From contig NZ_WEHZ01000009.1 in the NCBI RefSeq assembly GCF_012641745.1, positions 1-64,000 of the forward strand: 64,000 nucleotides of DNA. The letters are read 5' to 3'. Source of the DNA: Pseudoalteromonas peptidolytica. GTDB lineage: Bacteria; Pseudomonadota; Gammaproteobacteria; Enterobacterales; Alteromonadaceae. Positions 54,373 through 63,932 of the stretch are shown here, one piece after another. The translations under genes and the position numbers were made by a program. How positions within the stretch are numbered: the stretch's first letter is position 1; each line of letters opens with the position of its first letter. The notes under the pieces were generated by a model. The model was given only the letters and a program-made list of their open reading frames with translations. It had not been told where the DNA came from and searched no databases.

Positions 54373-56100
54373 TTATTTGCTTTTAATTGCATTAACGATA
54401 GTGTCTACCGCAGACTCAATATCAAGCATTAACTTTTCGCCAGTATGGCGGTTTTTCAACTCAACCTTATTTTCATCAAGGTTGCGCTCACCTATTACTA
54501 AGGTATACGGTACGCCAATAAGCTCCATATCGTTAAACATAACGCCAGGACGCTCCTTACGGTCGTCAAATAATACATCTATACCCTTAGTTTGCAGATC
54601 TGTATAGAATTTCTCTGCTATCTCAGGGATACGGTGAGACTTGTGCATGTTCATTGGCACGATAGCAAGTTCGAATGGCGCAATGGCAACAGGCCACTTG
54701 ATACCGTAGTCGTCATTATTCTGCTCGATTGCCGCGGCAACGATGCGTGAAACACCAATACCATAACAGCCCATGGTCAATGTTTGGTTTTTACCTTCTT
54801 CACCGAGGACACCGGCTTTCATCGCTTCTGAGTACTTTGTACCAAGCTGGAATACGTGACCAACTTCTATACCGCGTTTGATCAGGATTTTACCCTTTCC
54901 ACAAGGGCTTGGATCGCCCTCGACTACGTTACGTATGTCTTCAACAGTATAGTCGTTTACGTCTCTGTCCCAGTTGATACCACTATAATGAACACCATCT
55001 TTGTTTGCACCAGCTACAAAGTCTGCCATTACTGCGGCACTGCGATCTACGATAATAGGCATTGAGAGACCAACAGGGCCCAGTGAACCAGGTTTTGCAC
55101 CAATTGCCTTGACGATGTCTTCTTCGCTTGCCATTTCAAGTGGTGAATCGACTAGTGCTAGTTTTTCAGCTTTGAGCTCATTTAATTCATGATCGCCACG
55201 AACAATCAGCGCGACAAGACCACGATGACCGTCTTCATTTGGTGCCCCATACACAATAAGTGTTTTGACGCCACGGTGCGGTTTCACGCCATGCTTTGCT
55301 TTTAGCTCTGCGATGGTGAAAGCTTCCGGCGTGTCAAACGTATTGAGTTCTTTATTTTGGGCTGGACGAGCTTCAGTTGGTGCTAGCGCTTCAGCCTTCT
55401 CAATGTTTGCCGCGTAATCACTTTCGTCACTAAATGCGATAGCATCTTCACCAGACTCTGCAAGTACATGGAACTCGTGCGATAAGTTACCACCAATTGA
55501 ACCGCTGTCTGCGATAACTGGGCGGTAGTCAACGCCTAAACGATCAAAAATGTTACAGTAAGCTTGGAACATCTTATGATAGGTTTTTTCAAGACATTCA
55601 TCACTCATATGGAATGAGTATGCATCTTTCATGGTGAATTCACGTGCACGCATTACGCCAAAGCGTGGACGAACCTCGTCACGCACTTTTGTGCTCACTT
55701 GGTAAAGTGTGATTGGAAGTTGCTTATAGCTATTAATTTCGCGACGTACAAGATCCGTGATCACTTCTTCATGTGTTGGGCCCAGCGCAAAAGGGCGGCC
55801 GTGACGGTCATTAATACGTAAAAGTTCAGGACCAAACTGCTCCCAACGACCAGACTCTTCCCATAACTCTGCTGGCTGGATCACTGGCATGAGAAGCTCA
55901 ATCGCTCCCGCTTTGTCCATTTCTTCGCGGACAATTCTTTCGACTTTGCGGAAAACTTTTAAGCCTGATGGCAGCCAAGTATAAAGTCCAGATGCTAGTT
56001 TACGGATCATTCCCGCTCTAAGCATTAACTGATGGCTTACCACTTCGGCATCAGACGGCGTCTCTTTTTGAGTCGCCAATATATATTCACTCGTACGCAT
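54373..56100 (-). CDS. proS: Prolyl-tRNA synthetase
   Basis: Class II aminoacyl-tRNA synthetase that charges tRNA-Pro; this bacterial type has an editing insert. The 575 residues have [32 protein letters not shown], motif 2 [25 protein letters not shown], the YbaK-like insert (about 220-400), and motif 3 [18 protein letters not shown]. Length equals that of E. coli ProS. It is next to trmO, as in E. coli. Confidence 0.97.
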   Translation of the reverse strand: MRTSEYILATQKETPSDAEVVSHQLMLRAGMIRKLASGLYTWLPSGLKVFRKVERIVREEMDKAGAIELLMPVIQPAELWEESGRWEQFGPELLRINDRHGRPFALGPTHEEVITDLVRREINSYKQLPITLYQVSTKVRDEVRPRFGVMRAREFTMKDAYSFHMSDECLEKTYHKMFQAYCNIFDRLGVDYRPVIADSGSIGGNLSHEFHVLAESGEDAIAFSDESDYAANIEKAEALAPTEARPAQNKELNTFDTPEAFTIAELKAKHGVKPHRGVKTLIVYGAPNEDGHRGLVALIVRGDHELNELKAEKLALVDSPLEMASEEDIVKAIGAKPGSLGPVGLSMPIIVDRSAAVMADFVAGANKDGVHYSGINWDRDVNDYTVEDIRNVVEGDPSPCGKGKILIKRGIEVGHVFQLGTKYSEAMKAGVLGEEGKNQTLTMGCYGIGVSRIVAAAIEQNNDDYGIKWPVAIAPFELAIVPMNMHKSHRIPEIAEKFYTDLQTKGIDVLFDDRKERPGVMFNDMELIGVPYTLVIGERNLDENKVELKNRHTGEKLMLDIESAVDTIVNAIKSK

Positions 56101-56231
56101 TCTTATTCCAGTATAAGTTACTTATTGTTCTCTTATTAGCGGCTATTCTAGCAGTGCTATTGCCGCTTAAAAAGCTTTAATACCTAAACATTTTCATAAT
56201 TTAGTAGTTTATTGGTAAGCAGCGGTGTTCA

Positions 56232-56939
56232 CTATTTAGCTGACGAAATCTCAGTGACATGATTGTGCTCACCATCTACGCTCCAGCGGATATTATAATC
56301 ATATAAACTCATACCATAGCTCTGTTGTAATGCACGTTTTTTCTTGTATGCAGGGCGAGGATCTTGTTTAAGTACGTTCGCAATAAACTGTTTTAGTTCT
56401 GGGTATTGTTTTTGCTTTTCGATAAAGGTTGCAGCATCATCTGAAAAACTGACTGACATTTGTGTTTCAGGTCTGGTGTCAGCAAAGCCTGCGGTAGCAT
56501 CCACCAAGGCATCTGAGTATGGAAGGTATGGCTTGATGTCAATAATGGGTGTACCATCTAATAGGTCAATTCCAGATAATAATAAATCTAGTTGACCATT
56601 TTTGTATTCAATACCCTCGAGTTTTACTGCACTCATGCCAATGCCATTAGGTCTAAAAGTTGCCCTAGTCGCAAAGACACCTTTGCGTTCATTACCACCT
56701 AATCTTGGTGGACGAACGAGAGCAGAATAACCTTTATCAGCCGTTTCATGGAAACGAAATAGCAGCCAAATATGCGTAAACTCGTCAATCCCACGAACAA
56801 ATTCTTCGCGATTAAATTCGCCGACAAAGCGCAACTTGGCTTTTGCTTCAGGGACAAGCCTTGGTTGTCTTGGAATAGCGAATTTTTGTTTGTAAGGTGA
56901 TTGAATATAGCCAATGGGCTGAATTTTGACAGGTTCCAC
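56232..56939 (-). CDS. trmO: tRNA (N6-threonylcarbamoyladenosine37-N6)-methyltransferase TrmO
   Basis: Methylates t6A37 in tRNA-Thr to m6t6A. The 235 residues begin with the TsaA/UPF0066 signature: IGYIQSPYKQKFAIPRQ, then FRPNGIGMSAVKLEG and GTPIIDIKPYLPY. The start is GTG. It lies directly upstream of proS on the same strand with a 130-base gap. The basis is conserved motifs and the same neighbourhood as E. coli yaeB (trmO). Confidence 0.93.
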   Translation of the reverse strand: MEPVKIQPIGYIQSPYKQKFAIPRQPRLVPEAKAKLRFVGEFNREEFVRGIDEFTHIWLLFRFHETADKGYSALVRPPRLGGNERKGVFATRATFRPNGIGMSAVKLEGIEYKNGQLDLLLSGIDLLDGTPIIDIKPYLPYSDALVDATAGFADTRPETQMSVSFSDDAATFIEKQKQYPELKQFIANVLKQDPRPAYKKKRALQQSYGMSLYDYNIRWSVDGEHNHVTEISSAK

Positions 56940-57093
56940 CGTTTTCTCTATCTAAATCTAAGTAGCGTGAGTTTACTATCAATTGTGTTTTTCACAAAAT
57001 CTCAAAAGGGTGCCATCGCTGTAATGTGGTGTAATTATTTTATTTTGATTTTTAGTATAAAGTTGTAAACAAAATAAGATTGGTTCTCTCTCT

Positions 57094-57261
57094 ATGGATA
57101 AGCAACAGTTATTTTACCAACTTAATGACAATTCACAGCATCAGTGCGATAGAATTCTTGGTACCCGTGCGCACGAATATAAAAAACTCGTCGCTGAGAT
57201 TAAGCCTATTCAAGGGCTAAAGGAAAAGCTTCGAGCGCAAAAAATAAGAAATGGTATATAG
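57094..57261 (+). CDS. 55-residue orphan protein
   Basis: A short frame starting MDKQQLFYQLNDNSQHQCDR and ending KLRAQKIRNGI, with a charged helical look (HEYKKLVAEIKPIQGLKEKL). No family was recognised. It ends five bases before the next small gene, which supports a real two-gene unit. No convincing ribosome site was seen, so expression is uncertain. Confidence 0.5.
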   Translation: MDKQQLFYQLNDNSQHQCDRILGTRAHEYKKLVAEIKPIQGLKEKLRAQKIRNGI

Positions 57262-57266
57262 TTGTC

Positions 57267-57554
57267 ATGGAATTTTATAAAAAAGTTCATCAAAGCTGCC
57301 AACAAGCCCTATGCCATTCGTCGCCACTCAGACCTATACTGATAAGCGCAATTTCAAATCGTCGCGCATCACTACAAGCTATCGTGTCAAACTTATCCGA
57401 TGGTGTAGTTAGTCCCAAAGAATTAGATACTTTACTCAGTCAAGAAGCAGAAAAAGTGAGCGTACAACTACTAAAAGAAGGGAATTTAAGTAAGCAAGAG
57501 GCTATTGCTGCAAGTGAAAAGGTGATATTTACACTAGCGCGAAATCTACTTTAA
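57267..57554 (+). CDS. 95-residue orphan protein
   Basis: A soluble helical protein beginning MEFYKKVHQSCQQALCHSSPLRPILISAISNRRASLQAIVSNLSDGVVSPKELDTLLSQEAEK. Two cysteines lie near the N terminus. I do not recognise a family. It directly follows the 55-residue gene in the same direction and is convergent with the REC-PilZ gene. Confidence 0.6.
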   Translation: MEFYKKVHQSCQQALCHSSPLRPILISAISNRRASLQAIVSNLSDGVVSPKELDTLLSQEAEKVSVQLLKEGNLSKQEAIAASEKVIFTLARNLL

Positions 57555-57581
57555 TACCAAAGGCGGAAGCTACTAGTAGGT

Positions 57582-58349
57582 TTAATGATCGTTATTGACT
57601 TCGTCAGGTGCTTGCTTATCTAAGAAGTCCAACAACGCGTCAACGCTAACTTGAGTTGTCTCTGAAAATGCCTCTAGATCAAATCTAACACCAAAGAGAC
57701 AGTCCTTTACCCGCTCATCGTTTACTTCAATGCGCACGATAGTGCCGTGTAGAGCGGCTAAATTCAGTAGTGTTAAGCCGGTATCGTGCTCGAATGTAAC
57801 GTCAAACTTGGTCGTTTGGAATAATTTTAATGCTTCAGAATAGGGAGCTTGTAGCTGCATACCTGTTCGGCTAATGTTTGTAATTTGTCCATTGATAAGA
57901 GTGCGTCCCGAGTATATCAGCGCCTTATGTGGAGGTAGCGCTGAGTGTCGAGTAGATTGGCGTTTGCTTGCACTATTCCATGATTTGTTAACAGCTGCTT
58001 CTAGTTTTTCAGCTTTGAATGGTTTAACGACAAAATGGCTTACTCCGTTTTGTATTGCTGTAATGACAAAATCGCGGCCGCCGTTGGAGGTCATCATGAT
58101 GAATGGAATATCTTTTAGCTGGTGATTGTTCCGGACATGATATAGTAGTTCCTCGCCATTCATTTCAGGCATATTCCAATCTGAAATAATAATATCAATC
58201 GGGTGAGACTCTAGAATTTGAGTAGCATGCACACCATTTGTCGCTAGGATGACTTTGTCTGAGCCCAAGCGAGTATGGATGATGTTACGTACAAGATTGC
58301 GCACTGTTAAACAGTCGTCTACTACTAAAAATTGTACATTTCTCACCAC
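57582..58349 (-). CDS. Response regulator with PilZ domain
   Basis: A 255-residue protein: a CheY-like receiver (about 1-125, VVDDCLTVRNLVRN, IISDWNMPEMNGEEL, VVKPFKAEKL) followed by a PilZ-like domain (about 135-240, INGQITNISRTGMQLQ, FGVRFDLEAF). The PilZ signature NISRTG is present; the usual RxxxR is represented only by RQSTRH, so cyclic di-GMP binding is plausible but not certain. Start is GTG (two GTG codons in a row). It is upstream of an EAL protein on the same strand, which suggests motility or biofilm control. Confidence 0.87.
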   Translation of the reverse strand: MVRNVQFLVVDDCLTVRNLVRNIIHTRLGSDKVILATNGVHATQILESHPIDIIISDWNMPEMNGEELLYHVRNNHQLKDIPFIMMTSNGGRDFVITAIQNGVSHFVVKPFKAEKLEAAVNKSWNSASKRQSTRHSALPPHKALIYSGRTLINGQITNISRTGMQLQAPYSEALKLFQTTKFDVTFEHDTGLTLLNLAALHGTIVRIEVNDERVKDCLFGVRFDLEAFSETTQVSVDALLDFLDKQAPDEVNNDH

Positions 58350-58533
58350 AAACCAGCCTAAGCCAAAAAATTCGGCGCGGATCCTACCACAGCTATGACT
58401 AATTAGTAAGCATCAAGAACAAAACTTAAGCGTGAATGATGTCAAAAAATAAGCAACTTACTGATACCTATTTAAATAATATGAGCTAAAATATTCTAGT
58501 GATTACTCTCTGTGTTGTCCTCGCTCGGGTTTA

Positions 58534-59280
58534 TCAGACTTTATGCCAGTCAACTGTGGGAAGCGACTCTATAACTGGTTTGGCAAAGTAGTAACCTTGG
58601 AACAAGGTTAGTCCAGCCTGCTTGAGATACTCGTATTCAGCCCGAGTCTCTACTCCCTCTGCGAGTAGCTTCACATTGAGCATATCACAGGTGACAATCA
58701 TGCCTTTGAGAATAGCTTGCTTAGCATGATTGTTTTGAATATCAGCGATCAGCGACATATCAAGTTTAATAAGATCAGGTTGAAACCCACTAAGCAAGCT
58801 AAGGCCAGCATACCCTTCACCAAAATCATCAATAGCAGTCTTGAATCCATTCTCTCTATATGTTTTGAAAATTGTTGTGAGAAAAGAGCGGCTAATCACT
58901 TGCTCTTGCTCGGTTACTTCAAAAATAATCTGTTTCGTTGGAAACTGACATCGTTTGGCACTTTTTATGGTAGTCTCGAGGCAAGCTTGAGGTTCATAAA
59001 TAGCTTGCGGCATAAAATTAATGTTGAGATTATCCGTTTGGTTCAGCGCTGAAAACGTCTCAATCGCAGTTACTCTGCAACGCTGATCAAAGGCATATAG
59101 GTTATCTTCATTGACATTGCTTAATATCTCGAACGCGCTCTCTCCGTTTTTTCCTCTCACTAGTGCTTCATAAGAGAATATCGACTTGGAGTTAATATCA
59201 ACGATCGGCTGAAAGGCCATGGTGATATCAAAATTAAGCTTTTGCTTACATAAGCAGCGTGTTGCTGAGGTATGTCGCAT
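58534..59280 (-). CDS. EAL-domain cyclic di-GMP phosphodiesterase
   Basis: A 248-residue EAL domain with a short N-terminal leader containing CLCKQKLNFDITMAFQPIVD. The catalytic residues are in place: YEALVRG, NINFMP, IFEVTE, IDDFGEGYAGL, IKLDMSLI, LLAEGVET and QGYYFAKP, so it should hydrolyse cyclic di-GMP to pGpG. It has no sensor, membrane or GGDEF domain, so activity must be set by expression or partners. The ATG at 59280 with AAAAGG upstream is chosen over a TTG start. Confidence 0.92.
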   Translation of the reverse strand: MRHTSATRCLCKQKLNFDITMAFQPIVDINSKSIFSYEALVRGKNGESAFEILSNVNEDNLYAFDQRCRVTAIETFSALNQTDNLNINFMPQAIYEPQACLETTIKSAKRCQFPTKQIIFEVTEQEQVISRSFLTTIFKTYRENGFKTAIDDFGEGYAGLSLLSGFQPDLIKLDMSLIADIQNNHAKQAILKGMIVTCDMLNVKLLAEGVETRAEYEYLKQAGLTLFQGYYFAKPVIESLPTVDWHKV

Positions 59281-59360
59281 ATAGTTAGCCTTTTTGTTGA
59301 TGCCTGCCGGCACTAGACTCAGCAAGTACTTGATGCTTTATTATTGTCTTTTGATCAGAA

Positions 59361-59837
59361 TTATTTGTCGCTCAATGTTTGCTCTAGTAAAGACTCTGTT
59401 TGGATAGCGATCTCTTTCATTTTTACCGCATACGCTTCTAACTTTTTATCTTCTTCTGTTTTCGCCTTAAATTGCGGGATCTGAATGGGGTATCCTGCTT
59501 GATCCATGGCAATAAAGCTGATGATGCAGTGATTGGTTTCGACCAACCTTTGAGTTTTTGGGTCTCCACAGCGGACTTGTATAAAGATCTGCATGCTCGT
59601 ATTGCCAGTATGCGCAATGCGCGCGGACACCTCAACGATTTGACCAACTAAAATCGGACGATGAAAACGCATACCTGCCACTGAAACGGTGACACAATAG
59701 CTGCCGCTCCACCCAGCGGCGCAAGCGTATCCAGCTTGATCTATCCATTTCATGACCATCCCACCGTGTACTTTGCCGCCAAAGTTGACATCAGTAGGCT
59801 CTGCTAAAAATCTGAAGGTGACGGACTGTTGCGACAT
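59361..59837 (-). CDS. Hotdog-fold acyl-CoA thioesterase (YciA-like)
   Basis: A 158-residue hotdog protein of the acyl-CoA thioesterase II-like group: EPTDVNFGGKVHGGMVMKWIDQAGYACAAGWSGSYCVTVSVAGMRFHRPILVGQIVEVSARI. The Asp in MKWIDQAG is the family catalytic residue. It probably hydrolyses acyl-CoA esters in the cytoplasm. It is the last gene before the etf cluster, on the minus strand. Confidence 0.9.
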   Translation of the reverse strand: MSQQSVTFRFLAEPTDVNFGGKVHGGMVMKWIDQAGYACAAGWSGSYCVTVSVAGMRFHRPILVGQIVEVSARIAHTGNTSMQIFIQVRCGDPKTQRLVETNHCIISFIAMDQAGYPIQIPQFKAKTEEDKKLEAYAVKMKEIAIQTESLLEQTLSDK

Positions 59838-59876
59838 AGGTTTAGCTCTAGTTCCGATGACTTTAAGCTAAGTATA

Positions 59877-59901
59877 GGAAAGAAAGGGGCATTTCGCCCC
59901 C
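59877..59901 (-). terminator. Terminator of etfD
   Basis: GGGGC (886-890 in the last digits) pairs with GCCCC (896-900); on the minus strand it is followed by TTTCTTTCC. It lies about 20 bases past the etfD stop. Confidence 0.65.
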
Positions 59902-59922
59902 GCAATTTAGGATAAATTAGTA

Positions 59923-61572
59923 CTACATGTTGGGATAGTTTGGACCTCCAGCGCCTTCTGGCGTCACCCAAGTAATATTTTGGCTCGGATCTTTGATATC
60001 GCAGGTTTTACAATGAATACAGTTTTGCGAATTAATGACAAACTGTTTTTCGCCTTGCTCATTTTCATTGACTTCATAAACGCCCGCTGGGCAGTATCGT
60101 TGTGCTGGCTCGTCAAACTTCGCTAAATTAACTTTGATTGGAATATCAGAATCTTTTAATTGAAGGTGACATGGTTGTACTTCCTCATGATTGGTATTCG
60201 ATAAAAATACAGAGGAAAGTTTGTCAAAGCTTAATTTACCATCTGGTTTTGGATAATTTATCTTTTTGGATTTCGATGCCAGCTTAAGCTGCTCATGATC
60301 AGCATGTTCATCTTTAATGGTAAATGGTAGTGAGCCTGAAAAAATATTTTGGTCGATCATATTATAGGCTCCGCCCATAATACGGCCTAACTTATGCATT
60401 GCTGGACCAAAATTACGAGACTGATAAAGTTCATCGTAAAGCCAACTCGCTTTGAACAGATCCGCAAAGCTTGCGAGATCTGATGGGGCATGCTCTTGCT
60501 CTAGGGCGTCAATGATAGCATCAGCAGCCAGCATGCCAGATTTCATTGCAGTGTGGTTACCCTTTATTTTAGCAAAATTGAGAGTACCTGCATCACAACC
60601 GATAAGTAATCCGCCTGGGAAGTGCATTTTAGGCAAGCTGTGGAAGCCACCTTTTGCGATGGCACGAGCACCATATGCAACGCGCTCAGCACCCTCAAGA
60701 ACTTGGGCAAAGGTGTCGTGATGTTTCATACGCTGGAATTCATCAAATGGACTCAAGTGGGGATTTGAGTAATTAAGGTCAATAATGAGTCCGACTACGA
60801 CTTGGTTATTTTCTCCATGGTACATAAAAGAGCCGCCATGGGTGCTGTTGTCAAGTGGCCAACCTGTGCCATGAACCACAAGGCCTTCTTTGTGTTTGCT
60901 TGGGTCAACTTGCCAAATTTCCTTGAAGCCGATGCCATAGTGTTGAGGAGAAGCTTCTTTATCAAGCTCAAATTCTGAGATGAGTGATTTACCTAAATGG
61001 CCTCGGCAACCCTCCGCAAAAATCGTGTACTTTGCTCTGAGTTCCATACCTGGCATGTAACTATCTTTTGGCTGACCCTTCCTATCAAGACCCATATCTC
61101 CGGTAACTATACCTTTTACTTGCTTGTCCTCAATGATCAATGAATGGGCACTAAAGCCTGGGAATATTTCAATTCCAAGCTGTTCGGCTTGTTCAGCGAG
61201 CCAACGGCATACATTCCCCATTGAAACAATATAATTACCTTCATTCTTAAATGTTTTAGGCACAAGTAAATGTGGCAATTTGGTGGCGCTGTGCTCATCT
61301 TTGAATAAATAAATATCATCACCGGTGACTTTAGTGGTTATTGGTGCACCTTTTTCAGCCCAATCAGGGATCAGCTCGTCTAGTGCTTTAGTCTCAAATA
61401 CGGCACCCGACAAAATGTGTGCGCCGACTTCAGAGCCTTTCTCGACTACACAAATCATTAATTCTTTTTGTTTTTCCTGGGCCTGTTGAGCGAGTCGGAT
61501 AGCGCAGGATAAGCCCGCGGGGCCTGCACCTACTATCACAACATCAAACTCCATGGTTTCTCGTTCGACCAT
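59923..61572 (-). CDS. etfD: Electron transfer flavoprotein-ubiquinone oxidoreductase
   Basis: Inner-membrane-associated enzyme that passes electrons from ETF to the quinone pool. The 549 residues have FAD motif DVVIVGAGPAGLSCAIRLAQQ, ubiquinone-site and FAD segments EKGSEVGAHILSGAVFE and MYHGENNQVVVGL, GGLLIGCDAGTLNFAKIKGNHTAMKSG, and a C-terminal 4Fe-4S cluster (QNCIHCKTCDIKDPSQNI). The ATG at 61572 has TGAGG upstream. It is divergent from etfBA across two palindromes, so all three ETF genes may be co-regulated. Confidence 0.95.
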   Translation of the reverse strand: MVERETMEFDVVIVGAGPAGLSCAIRLAQQAQEKQKELMICVVEKGSEVGAHILSGAVFETKALDELIPDWAEKGAPITTKVTGDDIYLFKDEHSATKLPHLLVPKTFKNEGNYIVSMGNVCRWLAEQAEQLGIEIFPGFSAHSLIIEDKQVKGIVTGDMGLDRKGQPKDSYMPGMELRAKYTIFAEGCRGHLGKSLISEFELDKEASPQHYGIGFKEIWQVDPSKHKEGLVVHGTGWPLDNSTHGGSFMYHGENNQVVVGLIIDLNYSNPHLSPFDEFQRMKHHDTFAQVLEGAERVAYGARAIAKGGFHSLPKMHFPGGLLIGCDAGTLNFAKIKGNHTAMKSGMLAADAIIDALEQEHAPSDLASFADLFKASWLYDELYQSRNFGPAMHKLGRIMGGAYNMIDQNIFSGSLPFTIKDEHADHEQLKLASKSKKINYPKPDGKLSFDKLSSVFLSNTNHEEVQPCHLQLKDSDIPIKVNLAKFDEPAQRYCPAGVYEVNENEQGEKQFVINSQNCIHCKTCDIKDPSQNITWVTPEGAGGPNYPNM

Positions 61573-61653
61573 AATTAACCTCACACTATTTGACGGTAGA
61601 TTAACTAAAGAGAGGCTTTAGTTTGAATTTCGTTAAACTAAGGTTATTTGAGG

Positions 61654-61669
61654 TTGACGTTTACGTCAA
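61654..61669. promoter_or_regulatory. Palindromic operator 1 in the etfD/etfB divergent region
   Basis: TTGACGTTTACGTCAA has two 7-base inverted half-sites (TTGACGT, ACGTCAA) separated by TT. Matches the general form of the MerR-family LiuR sites described for etf and branched-chain genes in Alteromonadales, as recalled from memory. Confidence 0.6.
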
Positions 61670-61702
61670 CAGGAAGTAGTCTGAATCCAGTAAAATAATT
61701 TG

Positions 61703-61718
61703 TTGACGTATACGTCAG
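61703..61718. promoter_or_regulatory. Palindromic operator 2 in the etfD/etfB divergent region
   Basis: TTGACGTATACGTCAG repeats the TTGACGT..ACGTCA pattern of operator 1, with centre 49 bases away. It lies about 30 bases before the etfB ATG. Confidence 0.6.
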
Positions 61719-61748
61719 CTTAGAGAATAACCAGATGATGGAGTAACC

Positions 61749-62501
61749 ATGAAAGTACTTGTGCCAATCAAACGCGTGATTGATTACAACGTAAAGGCAA
61801 GAGTCAAACCTGACAACAGTGATGTTGATTTGAGCAACGTAAAAATGGCAATCAACCCGTTTTGTGAAATTGCAGTTGAAGAAGCTGTGCGCTTAAAAGA
61901 AGCAGGAACCGCAACTGAAGTTATAGCGGTATCTATCGGTGACAAAGCTTGCCAAGAACAGCTAAGAACAGCACTTGCCCTCGGTGCGGATAAAGCAATT
62001 CATATTGAGTCAGATGCAAAACTTGAATCTTTGCACGTCGCAAAACTGCTAGCCAAAATCGTCGAACAAGAGAGCCCAGAATTGGTTATTCTAGGCAAAC
62101 AGTCTATTGATTCAGACAACAATCAAACGGGACAAATGCTTGCGGCGTTGACTAAGCGTGCTCAGGGCACTTTTGCCTCTAAAGTTGTAGTTGACGGCAA
62201 TAAGTTGCAAGTGACGCGTGAAGTTGATGGCGGGTTGCAAACAGTGTCGCTATCACTTCCAGCTGTGGTGACAACAGACTTGCGTTTGAATGAACCGCGT
62301 TATGCTTCACTGCCAAATATTATGAAAGCTAAGCGTAAACCACTAGATGTAATCACTGCGGATTCATTAGGCGTTGATTTAGCTCCCCGTATTGAGCTGG
62401 TAAAAGTTGAAGAGCCAGCCAAGCGCTCTGGTGGCGTGATGGTTGAGAGTGTTGAAGAGCTAGTAAACAAGTTAAAAACAGAAGCAAAGGTGATCTCATG
62501 A
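61749..62501 (+). CDS. etfB: Electron transfer flavoprotein subunit beta
   Basis: Small ETF subunit that binds AMP. The 250 residues have [71 protein letters not shown] and [26 protein letters not shown], the recognised ETF-beta motifs. GGAG lies before the ATG. It overlaps etfA by four bases. Confidence 0.97.
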   Translation: MKVLVPIKRVIDYNVKARVKPDNSDVDLSNVKMAINPFCEIAVEEAVRLKEAGTATEVIAVSIGDKACQEQLRTALALGADKAIHIESDAKLESLHVAKLLAKIVEQESPELVILGKQSIDSDNNQTGQMLAALTKRAQGTFASKVVVDGNKLQVTREVDGGLQTVSLSLPAVVTTDLRLNEPRYASLPNIMKAKRKPLDVITADSLGVDLAPRIELVKVEEPAKRSGGVMVESVEELVNKLKTEAKVIS

Positions 62502-63424
62502 GCGTATTAGTTATTGCTGAGCACGAAAGTGGTGTACTAAAACCGGAAACCGCTAAGGTGGTTGCTGCTGCAACAAAAATCGCAAGCCACGTTACCGTAT
62601 TAGTTGCAGGTCACAACATTGCCGAGGCTGCGGATCACTCAGCTCAGATTGCAGGTGTACAGAAAGTAGTAGCAGTTGACGATGCGTCATTCGCACACCA
62701 ATTGGCAGAAAATACATCTGAGTTGGTTGTTGAGTTAGCAAGTGACTTTTCACACATTTTGTTTTCAGCTTCTACCACAGGTAAAAATATCGCGCCACGT
62801 GTTGCGGCGTTATTAGACAAATCGCAGATCTCTGAAATTATCGATGTAATTGATGCTGATACTTTTAAGCGTCCAATTTATGCGGGTAATGCAATTGCGA
62901 CCGTGAAATCACTAGACTCGCAAAAAGTCATTACTGTACGCGCATCAGCATTTGATGCCGCTGATACGCAAGCTGCATGTGACATTGAAGCGCGCTCGCA
63001 AAGTATTGCCTCTCAAGTGAGTGAGTTTGTGAGCATTGAACAAACTGAATCTGAGCGCCCTGAATTAACTGCGGCACCGGTTGTTATTTCAGGCGGCCGT
63101 GGTATGCAAAACGGTGAAAACTTTGCTTTGCTAAATGGTATTGCTGACAAACTAGGGGCTGCGATTGGTGCATCGCGTGCTGCTGTTGATGCGGGCTTTG
63201 TGCCTAATGATATGCAAGTTGGCCAAACCGGTAAGATTGTGGCGCCTAACTTATATATTGCAGTTGGGATCAGTGGCGCAATTCAGCATCTTGCTGGTAT
63301 GAAAGATTCTAAGGTCATTGTTGCTATCAACAAAGATCCAGAAGCCCCGATTTTTCAAGTGGCTGACTACGGTCTGGTTGCGGATCTTTTTGATGCGTTA
63401 CCTGAGCTTGAGCAGGCGCTGTAA
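62498..63424 (+). CDS. etfA: Electron transfer flavoprotein subunit alpha
   Basis: Large ETF subunit carrying FAD. The 308 residues have [20 protein letters not shown] at the N terminus and the C-terminal FAD domain with [91 protein letters not shown]. Electrons from acyl-CoA dehydrogenases pass through EtfAB to EtfD, encoded divergently. Confidence 0.97.
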   Translation: MSVLVIAEHESGVLKPETAKVVAAATKIASHVTVLVAGHNIAEAADHSAQIAGVQKVVAVDDASFAHQLAENTSELVVELASDFSHILFSASTTGKNIAPRVAALLDKSQISEIIDVIDADTFKRPIYAGNAIATVKSLDSQKVITVRASAFDAADTQAACDIEARSQSIASQVSEFVSIEQTESERPELTAAPVVISGGRGMQNGENFALLNGIADKLGAAIGASRAAVDAGFVPNDMQVGQTGKIVAPNLYIAVGISGAIQHLAGMKDSKVIVAINKDPEAPIFQVADYGLVADLFDALPELEQAL

Positions 63425-63473
63425 CGCTTCTTTTTGTAGCTAGCCTACATCAAGAAAAATAATTCTGGTTGTT

Positions 63474-63505
63474 AAAGCCGTTGTACCTTTGGTCGCGGCT
63501 TTTTT
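63474..63505 (+). terminator. Terminator of etfBA
   Basis: AAAGCCG (474-480) pairs with CGGCTTT (496-502) and runs into six T. It separates etfA from the fosA-like gene. Confidence 0.8.
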
Positions 63506-63524
63506 CATTTGTAGGGAGATGGAC

Positions 63525-63932
63525 ATGCTAACAGGCTTAAATCACATAACAATAGCTGTATCTAACCTCAAGACATCAGTAGATTTTTATTCTGGCTTGT
63601 TAGGGTTTGAACTATGGGTATCTTGGGATAAAGGCGCGTATTTAAGTCTCGGTGATGTATGGCTTTGTTTATCTTTGGGAGAGCCCGCTCCGAGCTCAGA
63701 TTATAGCCATATAGCGTTTAACATTACCGCTGAAGACTTTACGGCTTTTTCTAAAACGATATTAGAAAACGGGGTTGGGGTGTGGAAAGAAAACAGCAGT
63801 GAGGGAGATTCTTTGTATTTTTTCGACCCAGATCATCACAAACTTGAGATCCATAGTGGTAGTTTGCAAAGTCGGTTAAAAAGTTTGCAGCAGCAACCAT
63901 ATTCAGGCCTCACTTGGCATAAAGCGGTGTGA
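63525..63932 (+). CDS. fosA: Fosfomycin thioltransferase FosA
   Basis: A 135-residue glyoxalase-fold enzyme that adds glutathione to fosfomycin. It starts MLTGLNHITIAVSNLKTSVDFY and carries the expected residues of FosA: metal ligands in NHIT (His), YSHIAF (His) and KLEIHSG (Glu); VWLCLS; the potassium and substrate loop WKENSSEGDSLYFFDPD; and RLKSL at the C terminus. Length and motifs match chromosomal FosA proteins. GGGAG precedes this ATG at the right distance. It has its own position behind the etf terminator. Confidence 0.88.
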   Translation: MLTGLNHITIAVSNLKTSVDFYSGLLGFELWVSWDKGAYLSLGDVWLCLSLGEPAPSSDYSHIAFNITAEDFTAFSKTILENGVGVWKENSSEGDSLYFFDPDHHKLEIHSGSLQSRLKSLQQQPYSGLTWHKAV

